Assembly: GCA_946403965.1 (NCBI GenBank)
Contig: CAMJBT010000005.1
Coordinates: 1-64,000, forward strand
Direction: 5' to 3'
DNA from: an uncultured Pseudobutyrivibrio sp.
Lineage (GTDB): Bacteria; Bacillota; Clostridia; Lachnospirales; Lachnospiraceae
DNA length: 64,000 nt
The notes beneath the pieces are model-generated. The model saw only the letters and a list, made by a program, of their open reading frames with translations. It made no database searches and had not been told where the DNA came from. Numbering within the stretch: position 1 is the stretch's first letter; each line of letters starts with the position of its first letter. A program made the translations under genes and the position numbers. Positions 49,438-57,945 of this stretch are shown one piece after another.

Positions 49438-50428
49438 GATTTGCTTCTTCTTTACCTGCGTACTTCATTATCAGTAGCTCAACTGCCAACTTTTCATCAA
49501 GCAAGCCCGTCTTAACCTGCTGTTCAAAATTTGCTGCATCATTAAGAAGATTTTTGATTTCTTTGGCAGAAAAATTATTTACAAGCTGAAGTGTTCTCTT
49601 AACAGCAAAATCCGGTGCACCGACTTTTCTTGCAATTGAGCTAACGCTCTCTCCTAAACCTGAAAGCTCTTTTATTACCTTCATCTGTCTAAACTGACGA
49701 ACAATCATATATAAGATTCGCATAGGCGGCTCTTTCGCAGAAAGCATATCCTGATATAAATCTAACGTCCTATGAAGATCCTTAGCTGCAATGGAATTTA
49801 TCATGTCAAAAATTTTTGTCTCAACTCTAGCGATGCAAATTGCATTGACATCATCTAATGCAATCTGCTCTCTATCTCCCATATAGGTAATGAGCTTTTC
49901 TAGTTCTCTTGACATGTTGTCCATACTATCGTGAGTCATCATAAGGAATTGACTCCAGGCATCTTTTTTCATTTGCTTCCCAGAATCCTTTATCATAGCC
50001 CCAACCCATCTGGCCAATGTGTCCTCATTTGGCATATTAATTTCGATATCACGTCCAGCTGCCTTAGCAGTTTTATAAAGCTTACCCCTTTTGTCTGCTG
50101 TTGGCTCCACAAAAATAAATATAGTAAAATCAGGAATAGCAGATATATAATCTCCTAATTCTTCTGGCATCTTTTTTCCAAACCCGCTGTTTTCTATTAA
50201 AATAACTCTATGTTCTGCAAAGAAAGGCATAGTCTCCGCTTGGTCTATTACCTGATTAACATTTATTCCAGAATCGGAATACTTTGTAAAGTTCATGTTA
50301 TCTCCATCATTTACCAGCGCGGAAATAAGCTTGTTTTTGTATTGAAGCTTTAAGTAGTCCTCTTCACCATACAAAAGATATATATTTTTAAATTGTCCAC
50401 TATTAATGTCTTCGTCAATTCTTCTCAT
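49430..50428 (-). CDS. holA: DNA polymerase III delta subunit
   Basis: Clamp-loader subunit that opens the sliding clamp. The 332-residue protein has the HolA layout: an AAA+ like domain without Walker motifs (IYLLYGEEDYLKLQYKNKLI at the start) and the C-terminal collar helices (MRILYMIVRQFRQMK, VKRTLQLVNNFSAKEI). It is convergent with rpsT, a usual chromosomal neighbour. Confidence 0.93.
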   Translation of the reverse strand: MRRIDEDINSGQFKNIYLLYGEEDYLKLQYKNKLISALVNDGDNMNFTKYSDSGINVNQVIDQAETMPFFAEHRVILIENSGFGKKMPEELGDYISAIPDFTIFIFVEPTADKRGKLYKTAKAAGRDIEINMPNEDTLARWVGAMIKDSGKQMKKDAWSQFLMMTHDSMDNMSRELEKLITYMGDREQIALDDVNAICIARVETKIFDMINSIAAKDLHRTLDLYQDMLSAKEPPMRILYMIVRQFRQMKVIKELSGLGESVSSIARKVGAPDFAVKRTLQLVNNFSAKEIKNLLNDAANFEQQVKTGLLDEKLAVELLIMKYAGKEEANHG

Positions 50429-50474
50429 ATTTTAAGTATACCTTAATTTTAAATGTCCATAAAGTCTGTTTTTA

Positions 50475-51392
50475 TCAGCATAATTCATCAGAAAACTTCG
50501 GAATAAAGCTTTCCCTTGCAACTTTCCTATCCTGTATAAAAGCGTTTTCCAGCCCTAAATCAATAGCAAATTTTATAACTGATTCATATTCACGCTTTGT
50601 CACTCTACGATTTAATTCTGGGCATTTTGAAGCCATATGAGGCATCGGTGTATATTGACTCATGATGCTAATAAAAATGTCATCCCTATATCTTTCAAAA
50701 AGATATTTAATAACATTTTTTGAATCTTTTACATGCCCTGGTAGCAACAATTGCCTTACAATTACACCAGACTGTATGAAACCACTATCACTAAATATTG
50801 GTTTGCCAACCTGCCTATACATTTCTTCAATAGCAAGCTTTGCAACTTCTGGATAATCTGATGCGTGAGAGTATTTATGTGCCAGTTCATTGTCCATATA
50901 CTTAAAATCTGGCAAATACACATTTACGATACCCTCTAAAAGCTTTAAGCTTTCTACCTTCTCATAGCCACTTGTATTATAAATAATCGGAATATCTAGC
51001 CCATTTTCTCTTGCTATTTTTACAGATTCTACAATAGTGGGAATATAATGTGTTCCCGTAACCAAATTAATATTGTTAGCTCCCTGAGCTTGAAGATTTA
51101 AATAAATATCAGAAAGCTGTTCTACTGTAATTTCTTTACCAACCTTCCCATGGCTGATTTCTTCATTTTGACAAAAAACACAGTGGAGCGGACATCCACT
51201 GAAGAATACCGCTCCACTACCTTTTTCACCAGAAATGCATGGTTCCTCCCAAAAGTGAAGAGCCGCCCTAGCCACCTTAACAGTAGCACTAACCTGACAT
51301 GTACCAAGTTTTTTGCTACGGTCAACACCGCACGACCTTGGACACAAGTTACATATTTTATACATTTCCAATTTAAACACCTCATCTGTCAT
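50475..51392 (-). CDS. Radical SAM protein of the PflX/PflA-like group
   Basis: A 305-residue iron-sulfur protein with the radical SAM motif in FSGCPLHCVFCQN (CxxxCxxC) and a preceding N-terminal Cys cluster (CNLCPRSCGVDRS, TCQV) that suggests a second metal site. The relationship is to COG1313 (PflX), relatives of pyruvate formate-lyase activase. The target protein is not known, and no glycyl-radical enzyme is adjacent. It lies 17 bases after thrS. Confidence 0.85.
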   Translation of the reverse strand: MTDEVFKLEMYKICNLCPRSCGVDRSKKLGTCQVSATVKVARAALHFWEEPCISGEKGSGAVFFSGCPLHCVFCQNEEISHGKVGKEITVEQLSDIYLNLQAQGANNINLVTGTHYIPTIVESVKIARENGLDIPIIYNTSGYEKVESLKLLEGIVNVYLPDFKYMDNELAHKYSHASDYPEVAKLAIEEMYRQVGKPIFSDSGFIQSGVIVRQLLLPGHVKDSKNVIKYLFERYRDDIFISIMSQYTPMPHMASKCPELNRRVTKREYESVIKFAIDLGLENAFIQDRKVARESFIPKFSDELC

Positions 51393-51408
51393 CTATGATG
51401 ACAATCTT

Positions 51409-53175
51409 TTACTGGCGTCCTTTATTTTTAATTTCATTAACAATAAGCTCTACAAACTCATCAAACTTAACTGTTGTAGTGCCCTGCTCACCATGAAGTC
51501 TATATGAAACAGTTCCATCAGCTTCCTCATTCTTACCCAAAACTGCAAGGTAAGGAACCTTTTGAATCTGTGCTTCACGCATCTTATATCCAAGCTTTTC
51601 TGAACGTGTATCAAACTCAACACGAACATCTGCATCATTAAGTGCATCAACAAGCTTCTGAGCGTAAGCATTAAGTTCCTCATCATCATTCTTTACAGGG
51701 AGCACTTTAACCTGTGTAGGTGCAAGCCAAAGTGGAAGATTTCCCTTTGTCTCCTCAAGAATGTAAGCCATAAATCTATCTAAAGAACCAAGGATAGCTC
51801 TGTGGATTACAACAGGTGTCTGCTTGTTGCTTTCTGCATCTGTGTAAGTAAGATCAAACTTAGCTGGGAGGCAGAAATCAAGCTGGCAGGTAGAAAGTGT
51901 AATCTCATTACCGATAGCTGGCTTAACGTTAACATCAAGCTTTGGTCCGTAGAATGCAGCCTCACCAATCTCCTCTGTAAACTCGATACCGATTTCTGTA
52001 AGAGTCTCACGAAGAGCCTGCTCTGCTGTGTTCCACATCTCATCATCCTGGTGATACTTCTTTGTGTCGGCTGGATCACGAAGTGAAAGAACACATCTGT
52101 AATCTGTAATACCGAAATCCTCGTATGTGCTGAAGATAAGGTCGCATACACTCTTAACCTCAGACTTAATCTGCTCCTGTGTACAGAAGATATGTGAATC
52201 GTTCTGGCAGAAGTGACGTCCTCTCTCAATACCCTTAAGTGTTCCTGAAGACTCAAAACGGAAATCGTGAGCGATTTCAGCGATACGAATTGGAAGCTCC
52301 TTGTATGAGTGTGGACGGTTTGCAAAAATTCTCATGTGGTGTGGGCAGTTCATAGGACGAAGAACAAAGCTCTCTCCCTCAACCTCCATAGCTGGGAACA
52401 TGTTCTCCTTGTAGTGATCCCAGTGACCAGATGTCTGGTAAAGCTGAACTGTACCAACGCAAGGTGTCATAACGTGAAGGTAACCAAGCTTACGCTCCTT
52501 GTTGCGGATGTAGTTTTCAAGCTCTGTCCAGATTGTGTAACCGTTTGGAAGATACATTGGAAGTCCACGACCGATTAAATCATCAGCCATGAAAAGCTGC
52601 ATATCCTTACCAATCTTTCTGTGATCACGCTCCTTAGCCTCCTCAAGAAGTGCAAGGTGCTCATCAAGCTGCTCCTGTGTTGGGAAGCAAACACCGTAAA
52701 CACGGTTAAGAACCTGATTCTCAGCATCACCCTTCCAGTAAGCACCAGAGTGCTTAATAAGCTTGAAGTAACGGCAAAGCTTAACATTATCTACGTGAGG
52801 TCCACGGCAAAGATCAGTGAAATCGCCCTGATCGTAGCAAGAAATTGTCTGAGTGTCCTCATCCATGTTATTAATTAAGTCAATCTTGTATGGGTCATCC
52901 TTAAACATCTCAAGAGCCTCAGCCTTAGAGATTTCTCTTCTGTAAATCTTGCAACCAGACTTTGCTACCTTCTTCATTTCCTTTTCGATTTTAGCAACGT
53001 CCTCATCTGTAAGCATAACATCGCCAAGATCCATATCGTAATAGAAGCCTTCCTCTACTACCGGACCAACCCAAAACTTAGCGTTTGGATAAAGATGTTT
53101 TACAGCCTGTGCCATCATGTGAGCACATGAGTGATTTAGAGTATTTAATGACTCATCTTCTTTGAAATTAACCAT
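51409..53175 (-). CDS. thrS: Threonyl-tRNA synthetase lacking the TGS domain
   Basis: Class II synthetase charging tRNA-Thr. The 588-residue protein starts directly in the editing domain (HSCAHMMAQAVKHLYP, catalytic HxxxH, then later HVDNVKLCRYFKL) and continues with the catalytic domain (RPMNCPHHM, FRFESSGTLKGIERGR, HRAILGSLDRFM) and anticodon-binding domain. Most bacterial ThrS are about 640 residues and carry an N-terminal TGS domain, which is absent. The ATG at 53175 has AGGAGA. It is controlled by a T-box. Confidence 0.97.
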   Translation of the reverse strand: MVNFKEDESLNTLNHSCAHMMAQAVKHLYPNAKFWVGPVVEEGFYYDMDLGDVMLTDEDVAKIEKEMKKVAKSGCKIYRREISKAEALEMFKDDPYKIDLINNMDEDTQTISCYDQGDFTDLCRGPHVDNVKLCRYFKLIKHSGAYWKGDAENQVLNRVYGVCFPTQEQLDEHLALLEEAKERDHRKIGKDMQLFMADDLIGRGLPMYLPNGYTIWTELENYIRNKERKLGYLHVMTPCVGTVQLYQTSGHWDHYKENMFPAMEVEGESFVLRPMNCPHHMRIFANRPHSYKELPIRIAEIAHDFRFESSGTLKGIERGRHFCQNDSHIFCTQEQIKSEVKSVCDLIFSTYEDFGITDYRCVLSLRDPADTKKYHQDDEMWNTAEQALRETLTEIGIEFTEEIGEAAFYGPKLDVNVKPAIGNEITLSTCQLDFCLPAKFDLTYTDAESNKQTPVVIHRAILGSLDRFMAYILEETKGNLPLWLAPTQVKVLPVKNDDEELNAYAQKLVDALNDADVRVEFDTRSEKLGYKMREAQIQKVPYLAVLGKNEEADGTVSYRLHGEQGTTTVKFDEFVELIVNEIKNKGRQ

Positions 53176-53214
53176 GATATTTCTCCTTTAAAAATGTAAT
53201 GAAATCTTAGCTGT

Positions 53215-53507
53215 AGTAGTAAATACAGCATTACCAGTACTAAGGGTGTAAAATCAAAAACACCCCTAGGAAGCTACAAATAGCTTTCCTAAGGGTGCAT
53301 AAATCAAATTAATACACGGTTCCACCTTAGTGTTTCACTCATTTTGTCTTTAACGGAACTACCCGGAGGCGCTTCGCACAAAATGTGTTTCTACGCTCAG
53401 CTCGAGAATGGTGTTCATATAAGCTTCCACTAGACGCTTCCAGCCTAGGCGTCCTCTCTCTTAGCTTCCGCAAATACTACTGTTTCTGTCATCGCTTTTC
53501 GTGTCTA
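53215..53507 (-). promoter_or_regulatory. T-box leader of thrS
   Basis: On the minus strand the T-box core AGGTGGAACCGTG lies at 53315-53327 and an intrinsic terminator at 53261-53298 (a stem beginning CACCCTTAGGAA, then TTTTT). The stem I region upstream contains the AGAGAGGA and GGAAGC elements; a GAACACC segment offers ACC (53410-53412) as the likely Thr specifier. Uncharged tRNA-Thr would stabilise the antiterminator and allow thrS transcription. Confidence 0.93.
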
Positions 53508-53536
53508 ATCCTATCACAAAAATTGACTTTTCACAA
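53508..53536 (-). promoter_or_regulatory. Promoter of the thrS T-box transcript
   Basis: Minus-strand TTGTGA (53531-53536), 17-base spacer, TAGGAT (53508-53513). Confidence 0.55.
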
Positions 53537-53565
53537 GTAAAGTTTATATCACCTTACCTAAATTT

Positions 53566-54204
53566 CTAATACAAGGTAACTCCCTTTGCATTATAATTGC
53601 TAGAGCTTATAGCCAGAGCTTTTCCAATAATTGTATTTATTGAATCTACACTGGCCGATAAATTATTCACATAAGCAGATCCCGGTCCAAATAGGCTTTT
53701 AATATCCTCAACCTTTGCAGCATTTAACTTGTCTCCATCTACCTCCAACTTTCTATCACGATTTATTGTGATACCAAGCTTTTCAAACTCTGCCGACTTA
53801 GACTTAAAGGCTTCCTCAAATTCTGTTTTGAAACTATTATATAGTGCTCCTCCACAGGTGGTTAGATTTGAAACTGTGCTGTTGTATGCAGTAATAAAGT
53901 TGTTCACCTTCTTTATGATATCAGATTTATCAATTTCCTTTCCTTCCTCTGCAGTAAACAAATCTTTATCGCTTAAATTTTCCAATGCATCCAACAAATT
54001 AGAAGCCGACTTATTAACATCCTTATATTTTGTTTGGCCTTTCTTTCCCCTCAACCCCATAGATTCCATCTTCTGTTGAAACTTCATATCGTTATTTGAT
54101 ATAAGCTGATTAATTAATGGATTTCCGGTCTTGTTTTTATTCAACATTGAAAGAAGACTTTGGTTGCTCTGATAATATTCAAACGAATTGTTAATCTTGC
54201 TCAT
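53566..54204 (-). CDS. FliD C-terminal-domain-like protein
   Basis: A 212-residue protein whose second half follows the FliD (flagellar filament cap) C-terminal pattern: VNNFITAYNSTVSNL, then FEKLGITINRDRKLEVDGDKL, then SLFGPGSAYVNNL. It is much shorter than FliD (450 or more residues) and lacks the N-terminal and central domains. No signal peptide. It may be a filament-cap accessory or a flagellar-like adhesin, inferred. AGGAGG precedes the ATG, and no other flagellar structural genes are near. Confidence 0.55.
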   Translation of the reverse strand: MSKINNSFEYYQSNQSLLSMLNKNKTGNPLINQLISNNDMKFQQKMESMGLRGKKGQTKYKDVNKSASNLLDALENLSDKDLFTAEEGKEIDKSDIIKKVNNFITAYNSTVSNLTTCGGALYNSFKTEFEEAFKSKSAEFEKLGITINRDRKLEVDGDKLNAAKVEDIKSLFGPGSAYVNNLSASVDSINTIIGKALAISSSNYNAKGVTLY

Positions 54205-54231
54205 CCTGCTCCTCCTATTTGTTCATAAAAA

Positions 54232-54270
54232 AACACTCTCCTTAAGATTTATCCATCCTTGGAAAGTGTT
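54232..54270 (-). terminator. Terminator after the 95-residue gene
   Basis: AACACTTTCC pairs with GGAGAGTGTT on the minus strand (one G-U pair) with a long loop, followed by seven T. It separates the gene at 54368 from the FliD-like gene. Confidence 0.8.
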
Positions 54271-54281
54271 GTGAATGATAC

Positions 54282-54311
54282 TATTTAAATGTCCATTTGA
54301 ACATTTAAATA
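54282..54311. repeat. Perfect inverted repeat between the 95-residue and FliD-like genes
   Basis: TATTTAAATGT pairs with ACATTTAAATA (11 of 11) around eight bases. There is no T-run. It resembles single modules of the hairpin chains but shares no loop with them. Confidence 0.7.
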
Positions 54312-54367
54312 TTGAAATTTACAAGTGTTCTATCCTTACTTTTATATTATCGACAATTAAGCCTCTA

Positions 54368-54655
54368 TTATTTAGATATGTGCCCCAAAACTTTTTTAAT
54401 CCATCCTAATTCCCATTTTATTCTAACTGTAAGAATTTCATGCTGCTGATTTAAAAGATTATCTATAGTCTCTGGATTTGTAGTAATACCTTTCATCATC
54501 TCAATATTTTCATACATTTCATCGTACTGAGATACTTTGTTTTTGTATTCATTTTTCAGCATTGATGGAACATTATCCTGAGAAAAACAATCCTGCCCTC
54601 TTTCATGAACTTGAAGCATTTTTTCATATAATTCCTGTACTTTTGCATTATCCAT
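54368..54655 (-). CDS. Unknown 95-residue helical protein
   Basis: No family recognised. It is helical and charged, begins MDNAKVQELYEKMLQVHERG, and has no signal peptide or membrane helix. The size and helical character would fit a chaperone-like flagellar protein (FliT type) next to the FliD-like gene, but no motif supports this. The ribosome binding site is weak. Hairpin chain 2 lies upstream. Confidence 0.55.
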   Translation of the reverse strand: MDNAKVQELYEKMLQVHERGQDCFSQDNVPSMLKNEYKNKVSQYDEMYENIEMMKGITTNPETIDNLLNQQHEILTVRIKWELGWIKKVLGHISK

Positions 54656-54708
54656 TTTGAAACATCTACCCTTTTCTTATATTAAAATAATAAATTTCAA
54701 ATAGTATA

Positions 54709-54840
54709 GGTTCTTGATTATCCTCAGAAAATCAAGAACCGGACACAGACCAATATTTTCTGAAGGAAAATATTGCCTGGCAAAGCCAGGTTCTTGCGGG
54801 GCTTTTCCTTAAGTGGCCCGCAAGAAGTCATGACTTCTTG
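54709..54840. repeat. Hairpin chain 2 between the NUDIX gene and the 95-residue gene
   Basis: Adjacent stem-loops on the plus strand: GGTTCTTGATT 54709-54719 with 54730-54740; CAATATTTTC 54751-54760 with 54766-54775; CCTGGC/GCCAGG 54776-54790; TTCTTGCGGG 54791-54800 with 54817-54826; and the palindrome CAAGAAGTCATGACTTCTTG at 54821-54840. About 100 bases are near-identical to 60645-60746. A remnant at 54831-54858 matches the reverse complement of another chain-3 module (60593-60620). Confidence 0.9.
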
Positions 54841-54899
54841 CTGACTAAACAATGATATTTCGGCAAAATACTAAATTTTTTCATTTTGTAGTCTGCAAA

Positions 54900-55358
54900 T
54901 TATTCTTCAATAACTGAGTCTATAAGTTTATCTTCAGAGTCATACACGAGCTTCACCGAAAAAAAATCATCCCTTTCCTTCAGAAGCTTTAAAAATGTAA
55001 CATCTCCCTCCCAAAGATTAAGCTCATTTATCCTGTCAATGTCGACCCAAACAAGTTCCCCCTCTTCACAATCAGCTTTCAATGTTCCTTGAAAATCATC
55101 ACTTGTAAAAAGAATAGTATGCTCAGTCTGTGCCCCCATAACAAAAGTCAAATAGCCTCTTGTTTTAACGTGATTCAGTCTAAAACCAGTCTCCTCAAAA
55201 ACTTCACGTTTGATGCAATTAATTGGTGATTCCCCTTCTTCCACATGACCACCAACACCGATAAATTTCCCTGCATTAATGTCACGTTCTTTTTTTGTTC
55301 TATGAAGCATCAAATATTTATTGTCTTTAATCAGATAACAAAGCGTCGTTGTAGTCAT
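54900..55358 (-). CDS. NUDIX hydrolase (MutT-like)
   Basis: A 152-residue pyrophosphohydrolase. The Nudix box GGHVEEGESPINCIKREV continues into FEETGF and is complete (GX5EX7REUXEEXGU). It resembles the 8-oxo-dGTP diphosphatase group, but the nucleotide substrate cannot be fixed. GGAGGG precedes the ATG. It follows the amidase gene closely. Confidence 0.9.
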   Translation of the reverse strand: MTTTTLCYLIKDNKYLMLHRTKKERDINAGKFIGVGGHVEEGESPINCIKREVFEETGFRLNHVKTRGYLTFVMGAQTEHTILFTSDDFQGTLKADCEEGELVWVDIDRINELNLWEGDVTFLKLLKERDDFFSVKLVYDSEDKLIDSVIEE

Positions 55359-55384
55359 ACTGTTCCCTCCAGAACATCTTTTAT

Positions 55385-56023
55385 CTATAAGTCGTTCTTA
55401 AACTGTTCCCAAGCTTCGGGATTTCTAACATAATAAATAGGACATTCCTTCCCTGTAACATCGTAGTGTCTTATCACATCATTTGCCTTCATATCAAAAT
55501 CTTCAAGTAACCAATCCACCAACCTTATTAAAGATGCATATGATTCCTCAGTAAACTTTCCTGTTTCATCTGGATGGCAAACCTCAATTGATATAGTGTC
55601 ATGATTTCTATCATTACTTGCTGAAGAGCGCTCATAAAGTGGAATACACATTATAATCTCTCCGTCCATCCCAACAACAAAATGAGAACATACATCTGAA
55701 TCCTGGTGATTATAATAATCTCTGTTTTGCTGTGCAGTAGTTCCTGGATTACCAACATAATGAACAACAATATTGTTAATTCCATCAAGTCTTGCTCCTG
55801 TTCGTGAAGGATTGCCTTCATCAATATATTGTACATCAATCCATTCTGGAACCTCAATCTCCTCAGCCACCTGTAGTCTGTCCTTGTGATAAAAGCGCTT
55901 GTAGGCCATTAACATAATCCCTAAAAGCAAAATCACTTCGATAATAAGGATTAGAAGCTTTTGCTTTATTCTCTTATTTCTATCTTTTCTTCCACGTCTT
56001 CTTCTATTGTATCTTGCACACAT
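55385..56023 (-). CDS. Membrane-anchored N-acetylmuramoyl-L-alanine amidase (Amidase_2)
   Basis: Cleaves the amide bond between muramic acid and the peptide stem. About 212 residues from the ATG at 56023: a basic N-terminus (CARYNRRRRGRKDRN), one membrane helix (LLILIIEVILLLGIMLMAY) and the amidase domain, with INNIVVHYVGNPG, FVVGMDGEIIMCIP and VIRHYDVTGKECP supplying the zinc His and the conserved Lys. The start at 56023 is preferred: AGAGG lies eight bases upstream. The longer reading from 56113 runs into the tandem repeat and has no ribosome binding site. Confidence 0.88.
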   Translation of the reverse strand: MCARYNRRRRGRKDRNKRIKQKLLILIIEVILLLGIMLMAYKRFYHKDRLQVAEEIEVPEWIDVQYIDEGNPSRTGARLDGINNIVVHYVGNPGTTAQQNRDYYNHQDSDVCSHFVVGMDGEIIMCIPLYERSSASNDRNHDTISIEVCHPDETGKFTEESYASLIRLVDWLLEDFDMKANDVIRHYDVTGKECPIYYVRNPEAWEQFKNDL

Positions 56024-56129
56024 TATTTCTGCCTCTATAATCTTGTCCCTAGAGCACTTTATGTCTAGCTTATTTTTGTTTTCCGGCTTACTTTCCCAGC
56101 CTATTTCTTGCATTTGAGAGTACTTTTTT

Positions 56130-56405
56130 CCAGCTTACTTCTGGAATCTTGAGTACTTTTATACAGATCTAATTCTAGCAATTAGGAGTCCCTTTATACA
56201 GATTTACTTCTAGCATTTAGGAGTCCCTTTTATACAGATTTACTCCTAGCATTTAGGATTCTCTTTTATACAGATTTACTTCTAGCATTTAGGAGTCCCT
56301 TTTATACAGATTTACTTCTAGCATTTAGGATTCTCTTTTATACAGATTTACTCCTAGCATTTAGGATTACCTTTTTCCAGTTTAATTCTGGCATCTAGGA
56401 GTATT
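56130..56405. repeat. Tandem 36-bp repeat, about eight units
   Basis: Units begin (ACAGAT) at 56163, 56198, 56234, 56270, 56306 and 56342, with diverged edge copies at about 56130 and 56377. Each holds an imperfect hairpin of ACTCCTA-gcatt-TAGGAGT type. The two edge copies share a different CCAG...CTGG hairpin and resemble each other more than the inner ones. It fills most of the 486-base gap between the amidase and PD-(D/E)XK genes; the rest shows nothing recognisable. Confidence 0.92.
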
Positions 56406-56509
56406 ACTACCGGATATTTTATCGTTTACTTATGCAAAACAATTCTTATTATAGGTCACATTAAAATAGAGAACAACTTTTGTGCATAACATATTTCAAT
56501 ATACTTCTT

Positions 56510-57301
56510 TTAAACCAAATATCTTTTTATTTTTTCGTCAATTAATTTCAAATCCAAACCAATACCATTAGCTTCAGTTGAAAGAATCAGATTATCCCCT
56601 AAAACTATTCTGCTCTTTTCATATCTTGCTAGTTTTTCAAGATTCTTGTCAGCATATTCAACATTTGACAAAAGTCCCAAATGCTCCCAATATATCGTCT
56701 TTCTTTCTCTCAGATTCAGCAATACAAAATCAGGATAACACCTAGAACCATTATAGAGAATTATCTCCGGTTCATATACATAATTTATCCCATAACTATT
56801 AAACAAATCCGCAAGAATCTTTTCCGATTTTGACCTAACCTCTTCTCCTTTATTTGTTGTATAAGATGTCTCAAACTTATAATCATTCTGTCCCGCAATA
56901 TACTTTGATTTCCATTTTTCTATATATTCTTCATCTGATGCAATTAACGGCTTAATTAACTTCTTCTTCCCATCATAAAGACACTTATATACATCGCTTA
57001 TACCACATGGATCATACTTTTTTATAAAATTAGCTAACGTAGTTTCCTGATTATTCAACACTTTTATTAATTTTTTATAATAGGATTTTTGTGCTATTTC
57101 TTCTGCAAAACCACGCTGTGATGTTGGAATATATACAATCTTTCCTTCTTTATTTTTATAATACAGTTGATAACATCCATTTTTCTTCTTCACCGTAAGA
57201 TGGTACTCCGTAATATTCTCCATCCTTGAAAGTTCTTTCATTACATAGATTTTTTGTTTATTTATTTCTTCTAGTTCCTGTTTTAATTTCTCTATATTCA
57301 T
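56510..57301 (-). CDS. PD-(D/E)XK-like nuclease-fold protein of unknown role
   Basis: About 263 residues. The N-terminal third is a coiled coil (LKQELEEINKQKIYVMKEL). The C-terminal part has a pattern like the PD-(D/E)XK nuclease core: EVRSKSEKILADLF (helix with Glu), then a strand with YVYEPEI, then CYPDFVLL (Asp) and KTIYWEHLGL (Glu at the X-K position, with no following Lys seen). Catalysis is therefore uncertain. It lies between two minisatellites and has no restriction-modification partner. The ATG at 57301 has GAGGT nine bases upstream; the alternative at 57343 does not. Confidence 0.6.
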   Translation of the reverse strand: MNIEKLKQELEEINKQKIYVMKELSRMENITEYHLTVKKKNGCYQLYYKNKEGKIVYIPTSQRGFAEEIAQKSYYKKLIKVLNNQETTLANFIKKYDPCGISDVYKCLYDGKKKLIKPLIASDEEYIEKWKSKYIAGQNDYKFETSYTTNKGEEVRSKSEKILADLFNSYGINYVYEPEIILYNGSRCYPDFVLLNLRERKTIYWEHLGLLSNVEYADKNLEKLARYEKSRIVLGDNLILSTEANGIGLDLKLIDEKIKRYLV

Positions 57302-57440
57302 TGTTAAATACCTCAAATTATAAAATTTATTATATTTCCACATAGGATATAATCAGTTCTCACACTGACATTCCCAGCATTTGGTTCTATAGATTGATGT
57401 ATATCCGATCTACAACCAATATTTTTGTCATTTTCGCTTT

Positions 57441-57945
57441 CTACAGGGTACGCTATGCGCTTGTACTACCTCCTGTTTTATCATTTTCAATTTCTGTGGG
57501 GTATGCTCTGCCACCGGCACTACCACCTGTTCTGTTACTTTCCACTCCTGTTGGGTATGCTCTGCCACCGGCACTACCACCTGTTCTGTTACTTTCCACT
57601 TCTGTGGGGTATGCTCCATACTGACACTACCACCAGTTCTGTCTCCTTTTCTTTCTGTGGGGTAGTCTCTGCTACCAGCACTACCACCAGTTCTGTTACT
57701 TTCCACTTCTGTGGGGTATGCTCCATACTGACACTACCACCAGTTCTGTCTCCTTTTCTTTCTGTGGGGTAGTCTCTGCTACCGGCATTACCACCAGTTC
57801 TGTTACTTTCCACTCCTGTGGGGTAGTCTCTGCCACCGACACTACCACCTGTTCTGTCTCTTTTTCTTTCTGTGGGGTAGTCTCTGCCACCGGCACTACC
57901 ACCAGTTCTGTTACTTTCCACTTCTGTGGGGTAGTCCCCGGTGCC
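57441..57945. repeat. Tandem 54-bp repeat, about ten units, GC-rich
   Basis: The marker CTGTGGGGTA occurs every 53-54 bases (57494, 57548, 57602, 57655, 57709, 57762, 57816, 57870, 57924), with one diverged unit before. Units with TATGCTCCATACTGAC are one base shorter, so no single frame stays aligned through the array. Each unit on the minus strand carries GGTGG...GGTGG runs, giving possible two-layer G-quadruplexes. About 54% GC against clearly AT-rich flanks. It lies directly after comEC on the minus strand. The tail 57946-58027 has a GGTGCC/GGCACC inverted repeat. Confidence 0.93.

Noticed and set aside
54751..54775. CodY box within the hairpin chains (TATTTTCTGAAGGAA)
   Set aside because: Only about 10 of 15 positions match, and the likeness follows from the AT-rich palindrome.
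56130..56405. CRISPR array suggested by 36-bp periodic repeats
   Set aside because: Units follow each other without spacers, vary internally, and no cas genes are near. It is a tandem minisatellite.
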